Source: Zeimonas sp003577305
GTDB taxonomy: Bacteria > Pseudomonadota > Gammaproteobacteria > Burkholderiales > Burkholderiaceae_E
DNA length: 64,000 nucleotides
Assembly (NCBI GenBank): GCA_030263385.1
Contig: SZOX01000004.1
Span: forward strand, 124,001 to 188,000
Direction: 5' to 3'
The notes under the pieces are model-generated. The model was given only the letters and a program-made list of their open reading frames with translations. It did no database searches and was not told where the DNA came from. A program made the position numbers and the translations under genes. Positions 51,547-60,053 of this stretch are shown here, one piece after another. Position 1 is the first letter of the stretch, and each line of letters starts with the position of its first letter.

Positions 51547-52318
51547 CAATATGTCGTGCGTGCTTGAAAAGATTGAAAAAATTCTCTGTGGTCGTCTGTG
51601 CTACCCGGTCGATCGATTGCTGCCTCAGTTCGGCCAGGCTGGCGGCGACGAAGCGCACGAAAGCGGGTTCGTTGATCTTTCCCCGGTGCGGCACCGGTGC
51701 CAGGAACGGGGCGTCGGTCTCCACCAGCAGCCGATCGTCGGGGACGCGTGCGGCAACCTCGCGCAGCGGGGCGGCGTTCCTGAAAGTGACGATGCCGGAG
51801 AACGAGAGGTAGAAGCCGAGATCGAGCGCGGCCCGGGCAGTCTCCCAGTCTTCGGTGAAGCAGTGCATCACGCCCCCGGCCGCCTCGGCGCCCTCTTCGC
51901 GCATCAGTCGCAGGGTGTCGGCCGACGCGGCACGGGTGTGAATGATCAGCGGCTTGCCGGCCTGCCGCGCGGCGCGGATGTGCACCCGGAAGCGTTCGCG
52001 CTGCCATTCGGTATCGCCCGTCGTGCGGTAATAGTCGAGTCCGGTCTCGCCGATTGCGACTACCCTGGGGTGCGCCGCCAATCGCACCAGGGTGGCGACG
52101 TCGGGCTCGGGTGTCTCCCGTTGGTCGGGGTGCACCCCCACCGAGGCGCTCAGGCGCTCGTCGCGCAGGGCCAGTTCGAGCACGCGATCGAATCCGTCGA
52201 GCGCGACGCAGACGCACAACGCATGCCCGACCTCGTGCGCCGACATTGCGGCGAGCACTTCGTCGAAGCGGCCCGCGAGTTCGGGAAAATCGAGATGACA
52301 GTGGGAATCGACGAGCAT
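51536..52318 (-). CDS. TatD-family metal-dependent DNase/hydrolase
   Basis: A 260-residue TIM-barrel hydrolase. Metal ligands are seen in VDSHCHLDF, GETGLDYYR, IHTRAAS and MHCFTEDW, with the final aspartate in VETDAPFLAP. TatD proteins are 3'-5' exonucleases or deoxyribonucleases and D-aminoacyl-tRNA-deacylase-like enzymes. The start MLVDSHCHLDF is unambiguous. It sits in the cluster mltG-tmk-holB-pilZ-tatD-ankyrin, where it frequently follows holB and pilZ. The 123 bases between pilZ and tatD contain nothing recognised. Confidence 0.94.
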   Translation of the reverse strand: MLVDSHCHLDFPELAGRFDEVLAAMSAHEVGHALCVCVALDGFDRVLELALRDERLSASVGVHPDQRETPEPDVATLVRLAAHPRVVAIGETGLDYYRTTGDTEWQRERFRVHIRAARQAGKPLIIHTRAASADTLRLMREEGAEAAGGVMHCFTEDWETARAALDLGFYLSFSGIVTFRNAAPLREVAARVPDDRLLVETDAPFLAPVPHRGKINEPAFVRFVAASLAELRQQSIDRVAQTTTENFFNLFKHARHIDDM

Positions 52319-52441
52319 TGCCGCATTGCTCCGGGAGCACCCGGTAGTGTATCGGCAGTCGTTCGCGGGCCCCCGGAGTACGCTGGGCCTGGCGCTCGCC
52401 CGCAGAGTCGCTTCGCGGGCGATCCGCAGGCAGTACGCGGG

Positions 52442-52936
52442 TCAGATCGTGTGCGTCGGCCGGTTCGCCTTCAGCACGCCGCCCAGCAGGGTCTCGATCC
52501 GCGCGCGGGCCTGCGCGCCGGAATCATCCCTGGCGAATTGCACACCCAGGCCTTGCTGCCTTCCCGGGGTGCCTGCCGGGGTGATCCAGACCACCTTGCC
52601 GGTCACCGACAGCTTGTTCGGATCGTCCATCAGCGACAGGATCAGGTACAACTCGTCGCCCAGATTGACCGTGCGGGTGGTCGGCACGAAGAGCCCGCCC
52701 CCGTCGACGTACGGCATATAGGCGGCATACAGTGCCGCCTTCTCGCGGATCGCCAGTTGCACGACTCCCGGGCGGGCGCTGGCGCGCGCGGGTGCGCCCG
52801 TCGCCTCACCAGCGCTTGCTGCCGCCCCGGATGCGTCGGGCGTGCCGATCCCCGGCACTGTCGTGGGCTCGAATGCGGTGCCGAGCCCGGTTCCGGTGAC
52901 CGGTTCGGCCAGCGTCTGGTTCGAAGTCGGATCCAT
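52442..52936 (-). CDS. pilZ: PilZ-domain type IV pilus protein
   Basis: A 164-residue protein. After a low-complexity Ala/Thr/Gly-rich N-terminal extension (about residues 1-55), the PilZ domain reads VVQLAIREKAALYAAYMPYVDGGGLFVPT, then LGDELYLILSLMDDPNKL and GVQFARDD. The c-di-GMP-binding RxxxR and D/NxSxxG motifs are absent, as in true PilZ proteins of type IV pilus assembly. Family PilZ is about 110-120 residues, so the extension is unusual though common in Burkholderiales. Located between holB and tatD. Confidence 0.85.
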   Translation of the reverse strand: MDPTSNQTLAEPVTGTGLGTAFEPTTVPGIGTPDASGAAASAGEATGAPARASARPGVVQLAIREKAALYAAYMPYVDGGGLFVPTTRTVNLGDELYLILSLMDDPNKLSVTGKVVWITPAGTPGRQQGLGVQFARDDSGAQARARIETLLGGVLKANRPTHTI

Positions 52937-52986
52937 CGGTCATCTCTTCCCTGCATACCGGCTCCGGCTGGCGGCACCGGCGCCCC

Positions 52987-54048
52987 TCACGACGCCCGGG
53001 CCACGAGGGCCGCACGAACGTCCAGCAACGCATCCTCGATCATGAGCCTCGGATTCAGCGGGTGATCGACCGCCCGGGCCGCCCGGTCGAGACGGACGGC
53101 GAGACGGTCGAGCGCCACCAGTCCGGACCGCCGCGCCAGTGCCCCGAGCCGCTCCGCCCGATCGGGAAAATAACGCGGTGGCGCGCCCACGCACACCCTT
53201 TGCAGATCGACGACCCAGGCCTGCAGCGTCGCCACCCAGATCGCGGCGGCCACGTCGGCCAGCGCATCGGCGGCCTGCAAGACGCCAGTCTCTGGAAGGC
53301 CGGCCACGGTCTCCACGACGAGCCGATGGATGGCGGCCTGGGCAGGATCGGCGAGTCGGCGCGCGCGCAGCGGCGCGCCGCCGGCCGCGGCGAGCCAGGC
53401 CCGTGCCTGCGCCGCATCGACGCCGGCGTCGGCCGCGAGCCAGGCTGCCGCCTCGTCGGCGGCCGGCAGCGGCAGGGGCAGCGCGCGGCAGCGCGAACGG
53501 ACGGTGGCCGGCAGGACGTCGGGGCGATCGGTGACCAGCAGGAAGCGCATCGCGCCACCGGGCTCCTCCAGCGTCTTGAGCAGCGCATTGGCGGCAGCCG
53601 CGTTCAGTGCATCGGCAGGGTCGATCAGCACGATCCGGATCGCACCCCGATGGCCGCCCACCTCGGTGAAGCGCTCCAGTGCCCGCACCTGGTCTATGCG
53701 GATGTCGCGCGACGGCTTGCTGCCGCTGCGCGTACCGCTCTTGCCGCCCGACTTGCTCGCCCGCTCCTCGCCCGCGCTTGCCTCTCCGTCGCCGCCCTCC
53801 TCGGCCGCCGCCGGCGCGAGCCGGCGAAAATCGGGATGATTGCCCTGCGCGAACCATCCGCAGGCGCTGCAGCGCCCGCAGGCGGCGCCATCGGGAAGCG
53901 GCGATTCGCACAGCAGCGATTGCGCCAGTTTCTCGGCGAACGCGGATTTTCCGATGCCGGTCGGCCCGTGGATCAGCAGCGCGTGGTGCAGCGTGGCGCG
54001 CTGCGCCAGCACTTCCCGCCAGGCCGGTTCCAGCCACTGATAAATCAT
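52987..54048 (-). CDS. holB: DNA polymerase III delta-prime subunit
   Basis: A 353-residue clamp-loader subunit. It has HGPTGIGKSAFAEKLA (modified P-loop), the zinc module CGRCSACGWFAQGNHPDF, and RIVLIDPADALNAAAANALLKTLEEPG with the SRC-type RSRCRALPLPLP. Between the zinc module and RIDQVRAL lies a 40-residue Glu/Gly/Ser/Lys-rich insert (about residues 85-122) not seen in E. coli HolB. The start ATG overlaps the tmk stop (ATGA), indicating tight coupling. Confidence 0.93.
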   Translation of the reverse strand: MIYQWLEPAWREVLAQRATLHHALLIHGPTGIGKSAFAEKLAQSLLCESPLPDGAACGRCSACGWFAQGNHPDFRRLAPAAAEEGGDGEASAGEERASKSGGKSGTRSGSKPSRDIRIDQVRALERFTEVGGHRGAIRIVLIDPADALNAAAANALLKTLEEPGGAMRFLLVTDRPDVLPATVRSRCRALPLPLPAADEAAAWLAADAGVDAAQARAWLAAAGGAPLRARRLADPAQAAIHRLVVETVAGLPETGVLQAADALADVAAAIWVATLQAWVVDLQRVCVGAPPRYFPDRAERLGALARRSGLVALDRLAVRLDRAARAVDHPLNPRLMIEDALLDVRAALVARAS

Positions 54049-54662
54049 GTTTTCCAAAGCTCTGCGATATCTTCTTCGAGTATCACTCGAAGTTCCGGGA
54101 CGGCACGTTCGCCCTCCAGCACGACGAAGCGTGCGGGGTTGGCCTGCGCTCGATCGAGATAGCCGCGCCGCACCCGCTCGAAAAAGGCCACCTCTTCGCA
54201 CTCGAAACGATCAGGGGTTCGCACCGAGGCGCGGCGCTGTGCGGCCAGTTCCGGCGCGAGGTCGAACAGGTAGCTGCGATCGGGTTGCAGTCCGTCGTGC
54301 ACCCACTCTTCGAGCCAGGCGATCCGCTCGGCCGGCGCGCCGCGTCCGCTGCCCTGGTAGGCCCAGGTGGAATCGGTGAAGCGGTCGCAGACGACCCAGC
54401 GCCCTGCAGCCAGTGCCGGGCGGATCACCCGCTCGAGGTGATCGCTGCGCGCGGCGAACATCAGCAGCAGTTCCGCCCGCATGCCCATCTTGCGGCGCAG
54501 CAACAATTCGCGCAGCGTCTCGGCGAGCTCCGAACCGCCGGGTTCGCGCGTCTGCACCACTTCGAGGCCTCGTGCGCGCAAGCGTTCGACGTACCAGTCG
54601 ACGTGGGTGCTCTTGCCTGCCCCGTCGATGCCCTCGAAGGTGACGAAGCGACCGGTAGTCAT
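54045..54662 (-). CDS. tmk: Thymidylate kinase
   Basis: A 205-residue cytosolic dTMP kinase. P-loop FEGIDGAGKSTHVDWYVERL, the DRFTDSTWAYQGSGRG motif and the DR-type LID region are all present. It converts dTMP to dTDP for DNA synthesis. Its ATG overlaps the mltG stop by four bases and its stop overlaps the holB start, so mltG-tmk-holB form one translationally coupled unit. Confidence 0.96.
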   Translation of the reverse strand: MTTGRFVTFEGIDGAGKSTHVDWYVERLRARGLEVVQTREPGGSELAETLRELLLRRKMGMRAELLLMFAARSDHLERVIRPALAAGRWVVCDRFTDSTWAYQGSGRGAPAERIAWLEEWVHDGLQPDRSYLFDLAPELAAQRRASVRTPDRFECEEVAFFERVRRGYLDRAQANPARFVVLEGERAVPELRVILEEDIAELWKT

Positions 54663-55672
54663 CGACCGTTGCGCTGGTAGCGTGCGACCGCGCGGTTGTG
54701 GCTGGACAGGTCGTCGGAGAATTCGCTGGTGCCGTCGCCACGCGCGACGAAGTACAGTGCGTTCGTGTCCGCCGGCGCGAGCGCCGCCTCGAGCGAGGCC
54801 CTGCCCGGCAGCGCGATCGGCGTCGGCGGCAGGCCGGCGCGGGTGTAGGTGTTGTAGACGCTGTCGGCCTGCAGGTCGCGCTTGCGCAGGTTGCCGTCGA
54901 AGCGTTCGCCCATTCCGTAGATCGTCGTGGGGTCACTTTGAAGCAGCATTCCGCGGCGCAAGCGGTTGACGAACACCGCCGCCACCTTGGCCCGATCGGC
55001 CGCACGCCCGGTCTCCTTTTCCACGATCGAGGCCATCACGAGCGCCTCGTACGGCGTGGCGTACGGCAGCGACGGATCGCGCGCTTCCCACGCCGCGCGC
55101 AGCGCCTGCTGCTGCCGGCGATAGGCCTGCCGGTAGATTTCCACGTCGCTCGTCCCGGGCGAGAAAGTGTAAGTGTCGGGGAAGAACAGCCCTTCTGCGC
55201 GCGACTCCTGCGCACCGATCAGCCCGAGCAGGGCGGGCTCGGCGAGTTCCCGGGTGTCGTGGACGAGGTCGGGGTGCGCGTCGACTGCCTCGCGCATCTG
55301 CCGGAAGGTCCAGCCTTCGATGAAGCGGATATCGGTGAGCAGCACGTCGCCACGCACCAGCTTTCCGAGCAGTTCGTCCACCGTGAGCGGCGCGGCGAAG
55401 CCGTAGGTGCCGGCCTTCAGCCGCCCGTCGTAGCGGCGCAGCTTGTACCAGAGCCACAGCCGCATCGGCGAGATGTCGACGCCCTGGGCGCGCAGGTCGG
55501 CCGCCACGGTGCGCACGCTGGCGCCCCTGGGCACCGTGAAGCGCACGGGCGAAGCGGCGAACGTGAGCGGCTGGACCGTGAAGGCATACCAGCCCCAGGC
55601 GCCCGCTCCCGCGGCCAGCATCAGCGCCAGGATCAGCAGGCGTGCGAATCGGCCTTTCGGCACAGCGGTCAT
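54659..55672 (-). CDS. mltG: Endolytic murein transglycosylase
   Basis: A 337-residue inner-membrane enzyme that cleaves nascent glycan strands and sets their length. N-terminal transmembrane helix (LLILALMLAAGAGAWGWYAF), a LysM-like region, then EGWTFRQMREAVDAHPDL and the catalytic glutamate in MASIVEKETG, followed by LLQSDPTTIYGMGERFDGNL and YNTYTRAGLPPTPIALPGRASL. Length matches E. coli MltG (340). The ATG at 55672 is the first of the operon; the divergent ygfZ begins 55 bases away. Confidence 0.95.
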   Translation of the reverse strand: MTAVPKGRFARLLILALMLAAGAGAWGWYAFTVQPLTFAASPVRFTVPRGASVRTVAADLRAQGVDISPMRLWLWYKLRRYDGRLKAGTYGFAAPLTVDELLGKLVRGDVLLTDIRFIEGWTFRQMREAVDAHPDLVHDTRELAEPALLGLIGAQESRAEGLFFPDTYTFSPGTSDVEIYRQAYRRQQQALRAAWEARDPSLPYATPYEALVMASIVEKETGRAADRAKVAAVFVNRLRRGMLLQSDPTTIYGMGERFDGNLRKRDLQADSVYNTYTRAGLPPTPIALPGRASLEAALAPADTNALYFVARGDGTSEFSDDLSSHNRAVARYQRNGR

Positions 55673-55696
55673 GACCTCGGTGACGGGAGGGGTGCC

Positions 55697-55702
55697 TATA
55701 AT
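55697..55702 (+). promoter_or_regulatory. TATAAT in the mltG-ygfZ divergent promoter region
   Basis: A perfect TATAAT 26 bases before ygfZ, inside a short AT-rich patch (55695-55706) that also reads ATTATT on the opposite strand. It probably serves ygfZ and perhaps mltG. No strong -35 was seen. Confidence 0.4.
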
Positions 55703-55727
55703 AATCCCGACCCTTCCCGGATCCGTC

Positions 55728-56843
55728 ATGCTCGCCGCTTCGCCCACTCTTGCCGACGACGGCGCCGCCCGCGCTGCCGTCGAAACCGCCGGCGCCCGCT
55801 TCGAGATCGACCCCTATGGTCCGCAGGCGGTGCGCGACGAGGCTGCCCCGCCTTTCGAGCGGCTGCTTTCGGGCGCGGTCGCGCTGCTGCCCGATCACGG
55901 CCTGCTCTCGCTCGTCGGAGACGACCGGGTGCGCTTCCTGCACTCGATGACCACCAATGACATCGAGCGCCAGCCGCCCTCGCAGGCCCGTTGGCACGGC
56001 CTGTGCACGCCCAAGGGCCGCCTGCTCGGCACGATGCTCGCCTGGCGCGACGCCACCGCCATCTGGCTGCTGTTGCCGCGGCCGCAGGCCGAGCCGATCC
56101 GCAGGCGGCTGTCGATGTACGTGCTGCGTGCAAAAGTGAAAGTCGAAGACCGCTCCGACGCGACCGCGGTGCTCGGCCTGTGCGGCGACCCCGCTGGCGA
56201 GACCCTGGCAGCGCTCGGCCTGCCGGTGCCCGCAGCGTACGAAGTCGCGGCCGCGCCGCTCCAGGCCGATGCGCAGGCGTCGGCCACGGTGATCGGGCTC
56301 GCACCGATCACCGATGGCCAGGCCAACCACGTCGCGCCGCTGCGACGCTGGTTACTGGTGGTGCCGGCCGATTCGCTGCCGGCACTCTGGCTGCGCCTGT
56401 CCGGTGCACTGCAACCGGTGGGCAGTGCCGTCTGGCGCTGGACCGACGTGCGCAGCGGAGTGGCACGCATCGTGCCGGCCACCGTCGAACGCTTCGTTCC
56501 GCAGATGATCAACTTCGATGCGATCGGCGGCGTGAGCTTCGACAAGGGCTGCTATCCCGGCCAGGAAATCGTCGCGCGCAGCCACTACCTGGGCAAGGTC
56601 AAGCGGCGCGTCTGCCTGGCCCGTCTCGACGGCGCCGAGCCGCCGCCGGGCACCGAGGTTTTCGCCGATGCAGCCGAGCCGGTCGGCGTGGTCGTGCTCG
56701 CGGCCCCTGCTCCCGGCGGCGGCACCGACGTGCTGTTCGAGACGCAGGCCGCAGCGGTCGCCCGAGAAGGCGCGCTGCTGCGCGTGGGCGATCGGCCATT
56801 GCGCATCGAACCGCTGCCCTACGCGCTTGCGGCAGACAACTGA
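55728..56843 (+). CDS. ygfZ: tRNA-modifying/Fe-S maturation protein YgfZ
   Basis: A 371-residue folate-binding protein of the GcvT-like fold. The signature KGCYPGQEIVAR starts at residue 273 with the essential cysteine. The N-terminal LLSLVGDDRVRFLHSMTTNDIE and KGRLLGTMLAWR are standard. YgfZ supports some [4Fe-4S] enzymes including MiaB. Position beside mltG is conserved in proteobacteria. The ATG at 55728 is chosen over an upstream in-frame region that is antisense to mltG. Confidence 0.93.
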   Translation: MLAASPTLADDGAARAAVETAGARFEIDPYGPQAVRDEAAPPFERLLSGAVALLPDHGLLSLVGDDRVRFLHSMTTNDIERQPPSQARWHGLCTPKGRLLGTMLAWRDATAIWLLLPRPQAEPIRRRLSMYVLRAKVKVEDRSDATAVLGLCGDPAGETLAALGLPVPAAYEVAAAPLQADAQASATVIGLAPITDGQANHVAPLRRWLLVVPADSLPALWLRLSGALQPVGSAVWRWTDVRSGVARIVPATVERFVPQMINFDAIGGVSFDKGCYPGQEIVARSHYLGKVKRRVCLARLDGAEPPPGTEVFADAAEPVGVVVLAAPAPGGGTDVLFETQAAAVAREGALLRVGDRPLRIEPLPYALAADN

Positions 56844-56855
56844 AGGGGGTCGATC

Positions 56856-57146
56856 GTGAGCCGCGTCGTGATGGTCTGGTTCCGCGCCGCCCGTGCCGAC
56901 GACGACGACTGCCGGGAGCGACTGGCCGAGCTGGGCCGCCGCCTGGCCAGCGCACACCACGTCGAGGCACGTGCCGGATGGCGCGACGAAGCCGGCTACC
57001 GCACCTGGCTGGAGACCTACGAACCGCTGGCTGCGACCCGCTGCGACGACTTCGTCGCGGCGCTGCAGGCCGAGGCGAGCGCGCTCGGCCTCGATGCGCT
57101 GGCGCTCAACGGCCGCCACGTCGAAGCGTTCGACTGGATCGATTGA
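56856..57146 (+). CDS. DUF4936-family small protein
   Basis: A 96-residue acidic protein beginning at GTG 56856 with AAGGGGG eight bases upstream. Sequence VVMVWFRAARADDDDCRERL ... DEAGYRTWLETYEPL fits DUF4936, a small ferredoxin-like-fold family found beside ygfZ in betaproteobacteria. Function unknown. It lies between ygfZ (12 bases) and NRDE (19 bases), so the three form an operon. Confidence 0.82.
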   Translation: MSRVVMVWFRAARADDDDCRERLAELGRRLASAHHVEARAGWRDEAGYRTWLETYEPLAATRCDDFVAALQAEASALGLDALALNGRHVEAFDWID

Positions 57147-57165
57147 GCAGCCGGCTCTGCCCGCG

Positions 57166-57975
57166 ATGTGCCTGATCGGCTTCGCGCTCGAAGCGCACGA
57201 CGACTTCGTGCTGCTGCTGGCGGCCAACCGTGACGAATACTATGCGCGCGAGGCCGATCCCGCGGCCTGGTGGACCGATCGCGGGCCGGCCTGGGGTGGA
57301 CGCGATCGCGTCGCCGGCGGCAGCTGGCTGGCGGTCGACCGCAACGGTCGGCTGGCCGCGGTGACCAACGTACGCGAACCCGGGGCGGCGCCCGGGCGGC
57401 GCTCGCGCGGCGAACTGGTCGCGCGGTTCGTCGGTGCCGAGGTCGCGATCGAAGACTGGGCGGCAAAGGCCGCAGAGTGCGGCGACGACTACTCGGGCTT
57501 CAACCTGCTGCTGTTCGATCCGGCCGCGCAGCGGCCCGCGTTCTACGTGTCGAATCGGCACCCGCAGCGCGTGCTCGAGGTGCCTCCCGGCGTGCACGGA
57601 CTGTCGAACCACCTGCTCGACAGCGACTGGCCGAAGGTGCGCAGCCTCCGGCATCGCATCGCCGGGGCGCTCGACGATCCGCACGCGCCGGTCGACGCCG
57701 TGCTGCTCGAAGCGCTCGCCGATCGTTCGCAGCCGCCTGACGAGGCCCTGCCCGACACCGGGATCGGACTCGCGCGCGAGCGCATCCTGGCTCCCGCGAT
57801 GATCGTCGCGCCCGGCCTGGGCTACGGCACGCGCGCGTCGACGCTGGTGGCGATCCGGCGTGACGGGCGCATCGAGGCGGTCGAGCGCGGCTGGACGCCC
57901 GACGGCGAATCGGTGCGCATCGCCGCAGACCGGCGGGCGCGCTTCAACGCAGCGCGCCGAATACGCGCCCGATGA
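57166..57975 (+). CDS. NRDE-family protein
   Basis: A 269-residue protein with the N-terminal MCLIGFALEAHDDFVLLLAANRDEYY (the NRDE motif), GRDRVAGGSWLAVDRNGRLA and GLSNHLLDSDWPKVR, the hallmarks of the transport-and-Golgi-organisation 2 (TANGO2)-like family. Cys2 at the start is probably the N-terminal nucleophile. Biochemical role is uncertain; heme or lipid handling is reported for eukaryotic homologues. It ends 32 bases into the convergent DUF4197 gene. Confidence 0.88.
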   Translation: MCLIGFALEAHDDFVLLLAANRDEYYAREADPAAWWTDRGPAWGGRDRVAGGSWLAVDRNGRLAAVTNVREPGAAPGRRSRGELVARFVGAEVAIEDWAAKAAECGDDYSGFNLLLFDPAAQRPAFYVSNRHPQRVLEVPPGVHGLSNHLLDSDWPKVRSLRHRIAGALDDPHAPVDAVLLEALADRSQPPDEALPDTGIGLARERILAPAMIVAPGLGYGTRASTLVAIRRDGRIEAVERGWTPDGESVRIAADRRARFNAARRIRAR

Positions 57976-59077
57976 CTTTCGAACCGGTCCCGAGCGGATC
58001 GCGGCGGATCGCGCGTTCCTCTTCGGCGATCATCAGGTACAGGCCGTCGAGCGCGCGCGTCGTCACGTAGCGCTCGACCGACGCGTCACGCTCTTTCAGC
58101 AGCGCCAGCTTCGAGGCCTGGCCCGCCAGCGCGTTGTAGCGCTTCGCGAGCCCCAGTCGCGAGACCTGCTGCGTCACCACCGGCAGGAAGCGCTCGGTGA
58201 GCGGCGCCTGCGTGCGCGACTTGAAGAACTGCGTGACCGAGTCGTCGCCGCCGGTGAGGATCGCCTTCGCGTCGGAGACGCTCATCGACTTCACGGCCGC
58301 CACCAGCAACTGCTTCGCCTGCGGTACCGCCTGTTCGGCAGCACGGTTCATCGAGGTGACCAGCTCGTCGAGGTCGAGCCCCCGGCCCATCGCGCGCAGC
58401 AGGCCTTCGGCCTGGCGCAGTCCGTCGGGAAGCGGAATCCGCACCCTGGGCTCATCGAGGAAGCCCCCCGGCCTGCCCAGGCGCGCAACCGCCTGTGCGG
58501 CGCCGCGTTCGAGCGCGCCGCGCAACGCGCTGGCGGCATCGGCGTTGGAGACGGCATCCAGCACACCGGCCCGGGCCTGCGGCGCGCCGGCGGCGGTGAT
58601 CGCCGCTGCTCCCGCCCAGGCGGCGAATACCAGCAGGCTGCGGCGCATTTTCTGGTGGGGGATTCCGGCTTCTTCATGGGGTTCGCCGATCGGCTCGAAA
58701 CCCTGCGTCCGATAGAACGCTGCGGCGCGACTCTGCGCGCTGAGTTCGACGCTCGCGTCGCCGCGCGCCCTGGCAACCTCGATCAGCGCCTCGAGCACGC
58801 GGCGGCCGATACCGCGACCTCGCTGGTCGGCGCGCACCGCCATCCGCCCGATGTGGCCGTCGGCCAGCAGCCGACCGGTGCCCGCCGGCTCGCCGTCGCA
58901 ATACGCGACACAGTGCACCGAGCGCGCATCCTGGCCATCGTATTCGAGCGCTGCCGGAATGCCCTGTTCGCGCACGAACACCGCCAGGCGCAGCGCACCG
59001 GCCGCCTCGCCCAGCTCTGCCCAACTACCGATGCGCAGTTCGATGTCCGGCGCGGCGGTGTCGTCGTTGCGGTTCAT
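57944..59077 (-). CDS. GNAT acetyltransferase fused in frame to DUF4197 protein
   Basis: One open frame of 377 codons. Residues 1-140 are an ElaA-like GNAT with acetyl-CoA loop RADQRGRGIGRRVLEAL and GDASVELSAQSRAAAFYRTQ. From residue 144 (MRRSLLVFAAWAGAAAITAA) it reads as the signal peptide and body of a DUF4197 protein (AGVLDAVSNADAASALRGAL ... SDAKAILTGGDDSVTQFFKS). Normally these are two genes. There is no stop between them and no good ribosome binding site before the internal ATG at 58648, so translation may yield a fusion, or DUF4197 alone from 58648 (234 residues). A secreted tail on a cytosolic enzyme would be paradoxical. The start overlaps the stop region of the esterase gene upstream. 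Confidence 0.8.
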   Translation of the reverse strand: MNRNDDTAAPDIELRIGSWAELGEAAGALRLAVFVREQGIPAALEYDGQDARSVHCVAYCDGEPAGTGRLLADGHIGRMAVRADQRGRGIGRRVLEALIEVARARGDASVELSAQSRAAAFYRTQGFEPIGEPHEEAGIPHQKMRRSLLVFAAWAGAAAITAAGAPQARAGVLDAVSNADAASALRGALERGAAQAVARLGRPGGFLDEPRVRIPLPDGLRQAEGLLRAMGRGLDLDELVTSMNRAAEQAVPQAKQLLVAAVKSMSVSDAKAILTGGDDSVTQFFKSRTQAPLTERFLPVVTQQVSRLGLAKRYNALAGQASKLALLKERDASVERYVTTRALDGLYLMIAEEERAIRRDPLGTGSKVIGRVFGALR

Positions 59078-59078
59078 T

Positions 59079-60035
59079 TCATTGCCCCGCTTCGGGATGC
59101 CGGAATGCTTCGCGCAGCGCCGCGCAGGCATCCTGGTGCGCGCGTCGCGCCGCCTGCACGAAGCCGGCGTGCTGGAAGAACGAGTGGATCATGCCATCGT
59201 ACTGCACGAAGCGCACCGGTACCCCCGCCTCGTGCAGCCGTTCGGCGTAGGCGCGATCCTCGTCGATCAGCGGATCGTACTCGGCCCCCGCGATCCAGGC
59301 CGGCGCCACGCCGCGCAGGTCGGGCGCGCGCAGCGGCGCGAAGCGCCAGTCGAGCCGGTCGCGCTCGTCGCGCAGCGTCTGCGCGAAGAACCACTGTACC
59401 GTCTCCAGGTCGAGAAGATAGCCGCTGGCGAAGCGCCGGTACGAATCGCTGTCCTGATGGCTCGACACGCCGGGATAGATCAACAGCTGCAGCACCAGCG
59501 ACCAGCCACGGTCGCGCGCGTGGATGGCGCTCGCCGCGGCCAGCGTGCCGCCAGCGCTGTCGCCCCCGACCGCGATCCGCGCAGCGTCCACGCCCAGTCC
59601 GACCGCCTGCTCGCGCAGCCACGCGAGGCTGTCGAAAGCGTCGTCGTGCGCGCTCGGGAAGCGGTGCTCGGGCGCGAGTCGGTAGTCGACCGAGAACACC
59701 AGGCAGTCGCCGCCGAGCGCCAGCATCCGGCAGACGCGATCGTGCGTCTCGATCGAGCCGATCGTGAAGCCGCCGCCGTGGAAATACAGCAAGGCGGGGC
59801 GCGGCTCGGCCCAGCTGTGCGGCCACGGTGCGTACTGGCGCACGCGCAGCACCCTTCCCGGCAGCTCGACTTCGTGATCGTCCACCGAATGCAGCGCCGG
59901 CGGCACGATGTCGAGCGTGGCCGACGCCTTCACGTAGTGCTCGCGCGCCAGCACCACGCCGAGTTCGGGAAAGGGGGGCACCGACGCGCGCCGCGCCCAG
60001 TGCAGGATCTTCTCCACCTGCGGATCGAGCGGCAT
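59079..60035 (-). CDS. Alpha/beta hydrolase, hormone-sensitive lipase type
   Basis: A 318-residue esterase. The oxyanion motif HGGGFTIGSIETHDRVCRML and the nucleophile GDSAGGTLAAA (about residue 160) define the HSL family, and the His is in GMIHSFFQHAGF near the end. It hydrolyses short- to medium-chain esters. One base separates its stop from the GNAT start, and the SDR gene stops 18 bases upstream, so it belongs to the minus-strand cluster. Confidence 0.92.
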   Translation of the reverse strand: MPLDPQVEKILHWARRASVPPFPELGVVLAREHYVKASATLDIVPPALHSVDDHEVELPGRVLRVRQYAPWPHSWAEPRPALLYFHGGGFTIGSIETHDRVCRMLALGGDCLVFSVDYRLAPEHRFPSAHDDAFDSLAWLREQAVGLGVDAARIAVGGDSAGGTLAAASAIHARDRGWSLVLQLLIYPGVSSHQDSDSYRRFASGYLLDLETVQWFFAQTLRDERDRLDWRFAPLRAPDLRGVAPAWIAGAEYDPLIDEDRAYAERLHEAGVPVRFVQYDGMIHSFFQHAGFVQAARRAHQDACAALREAFRHPEAGQ

Positions 60036-60053
60036 CGTGACCGGGCGTCGGCG

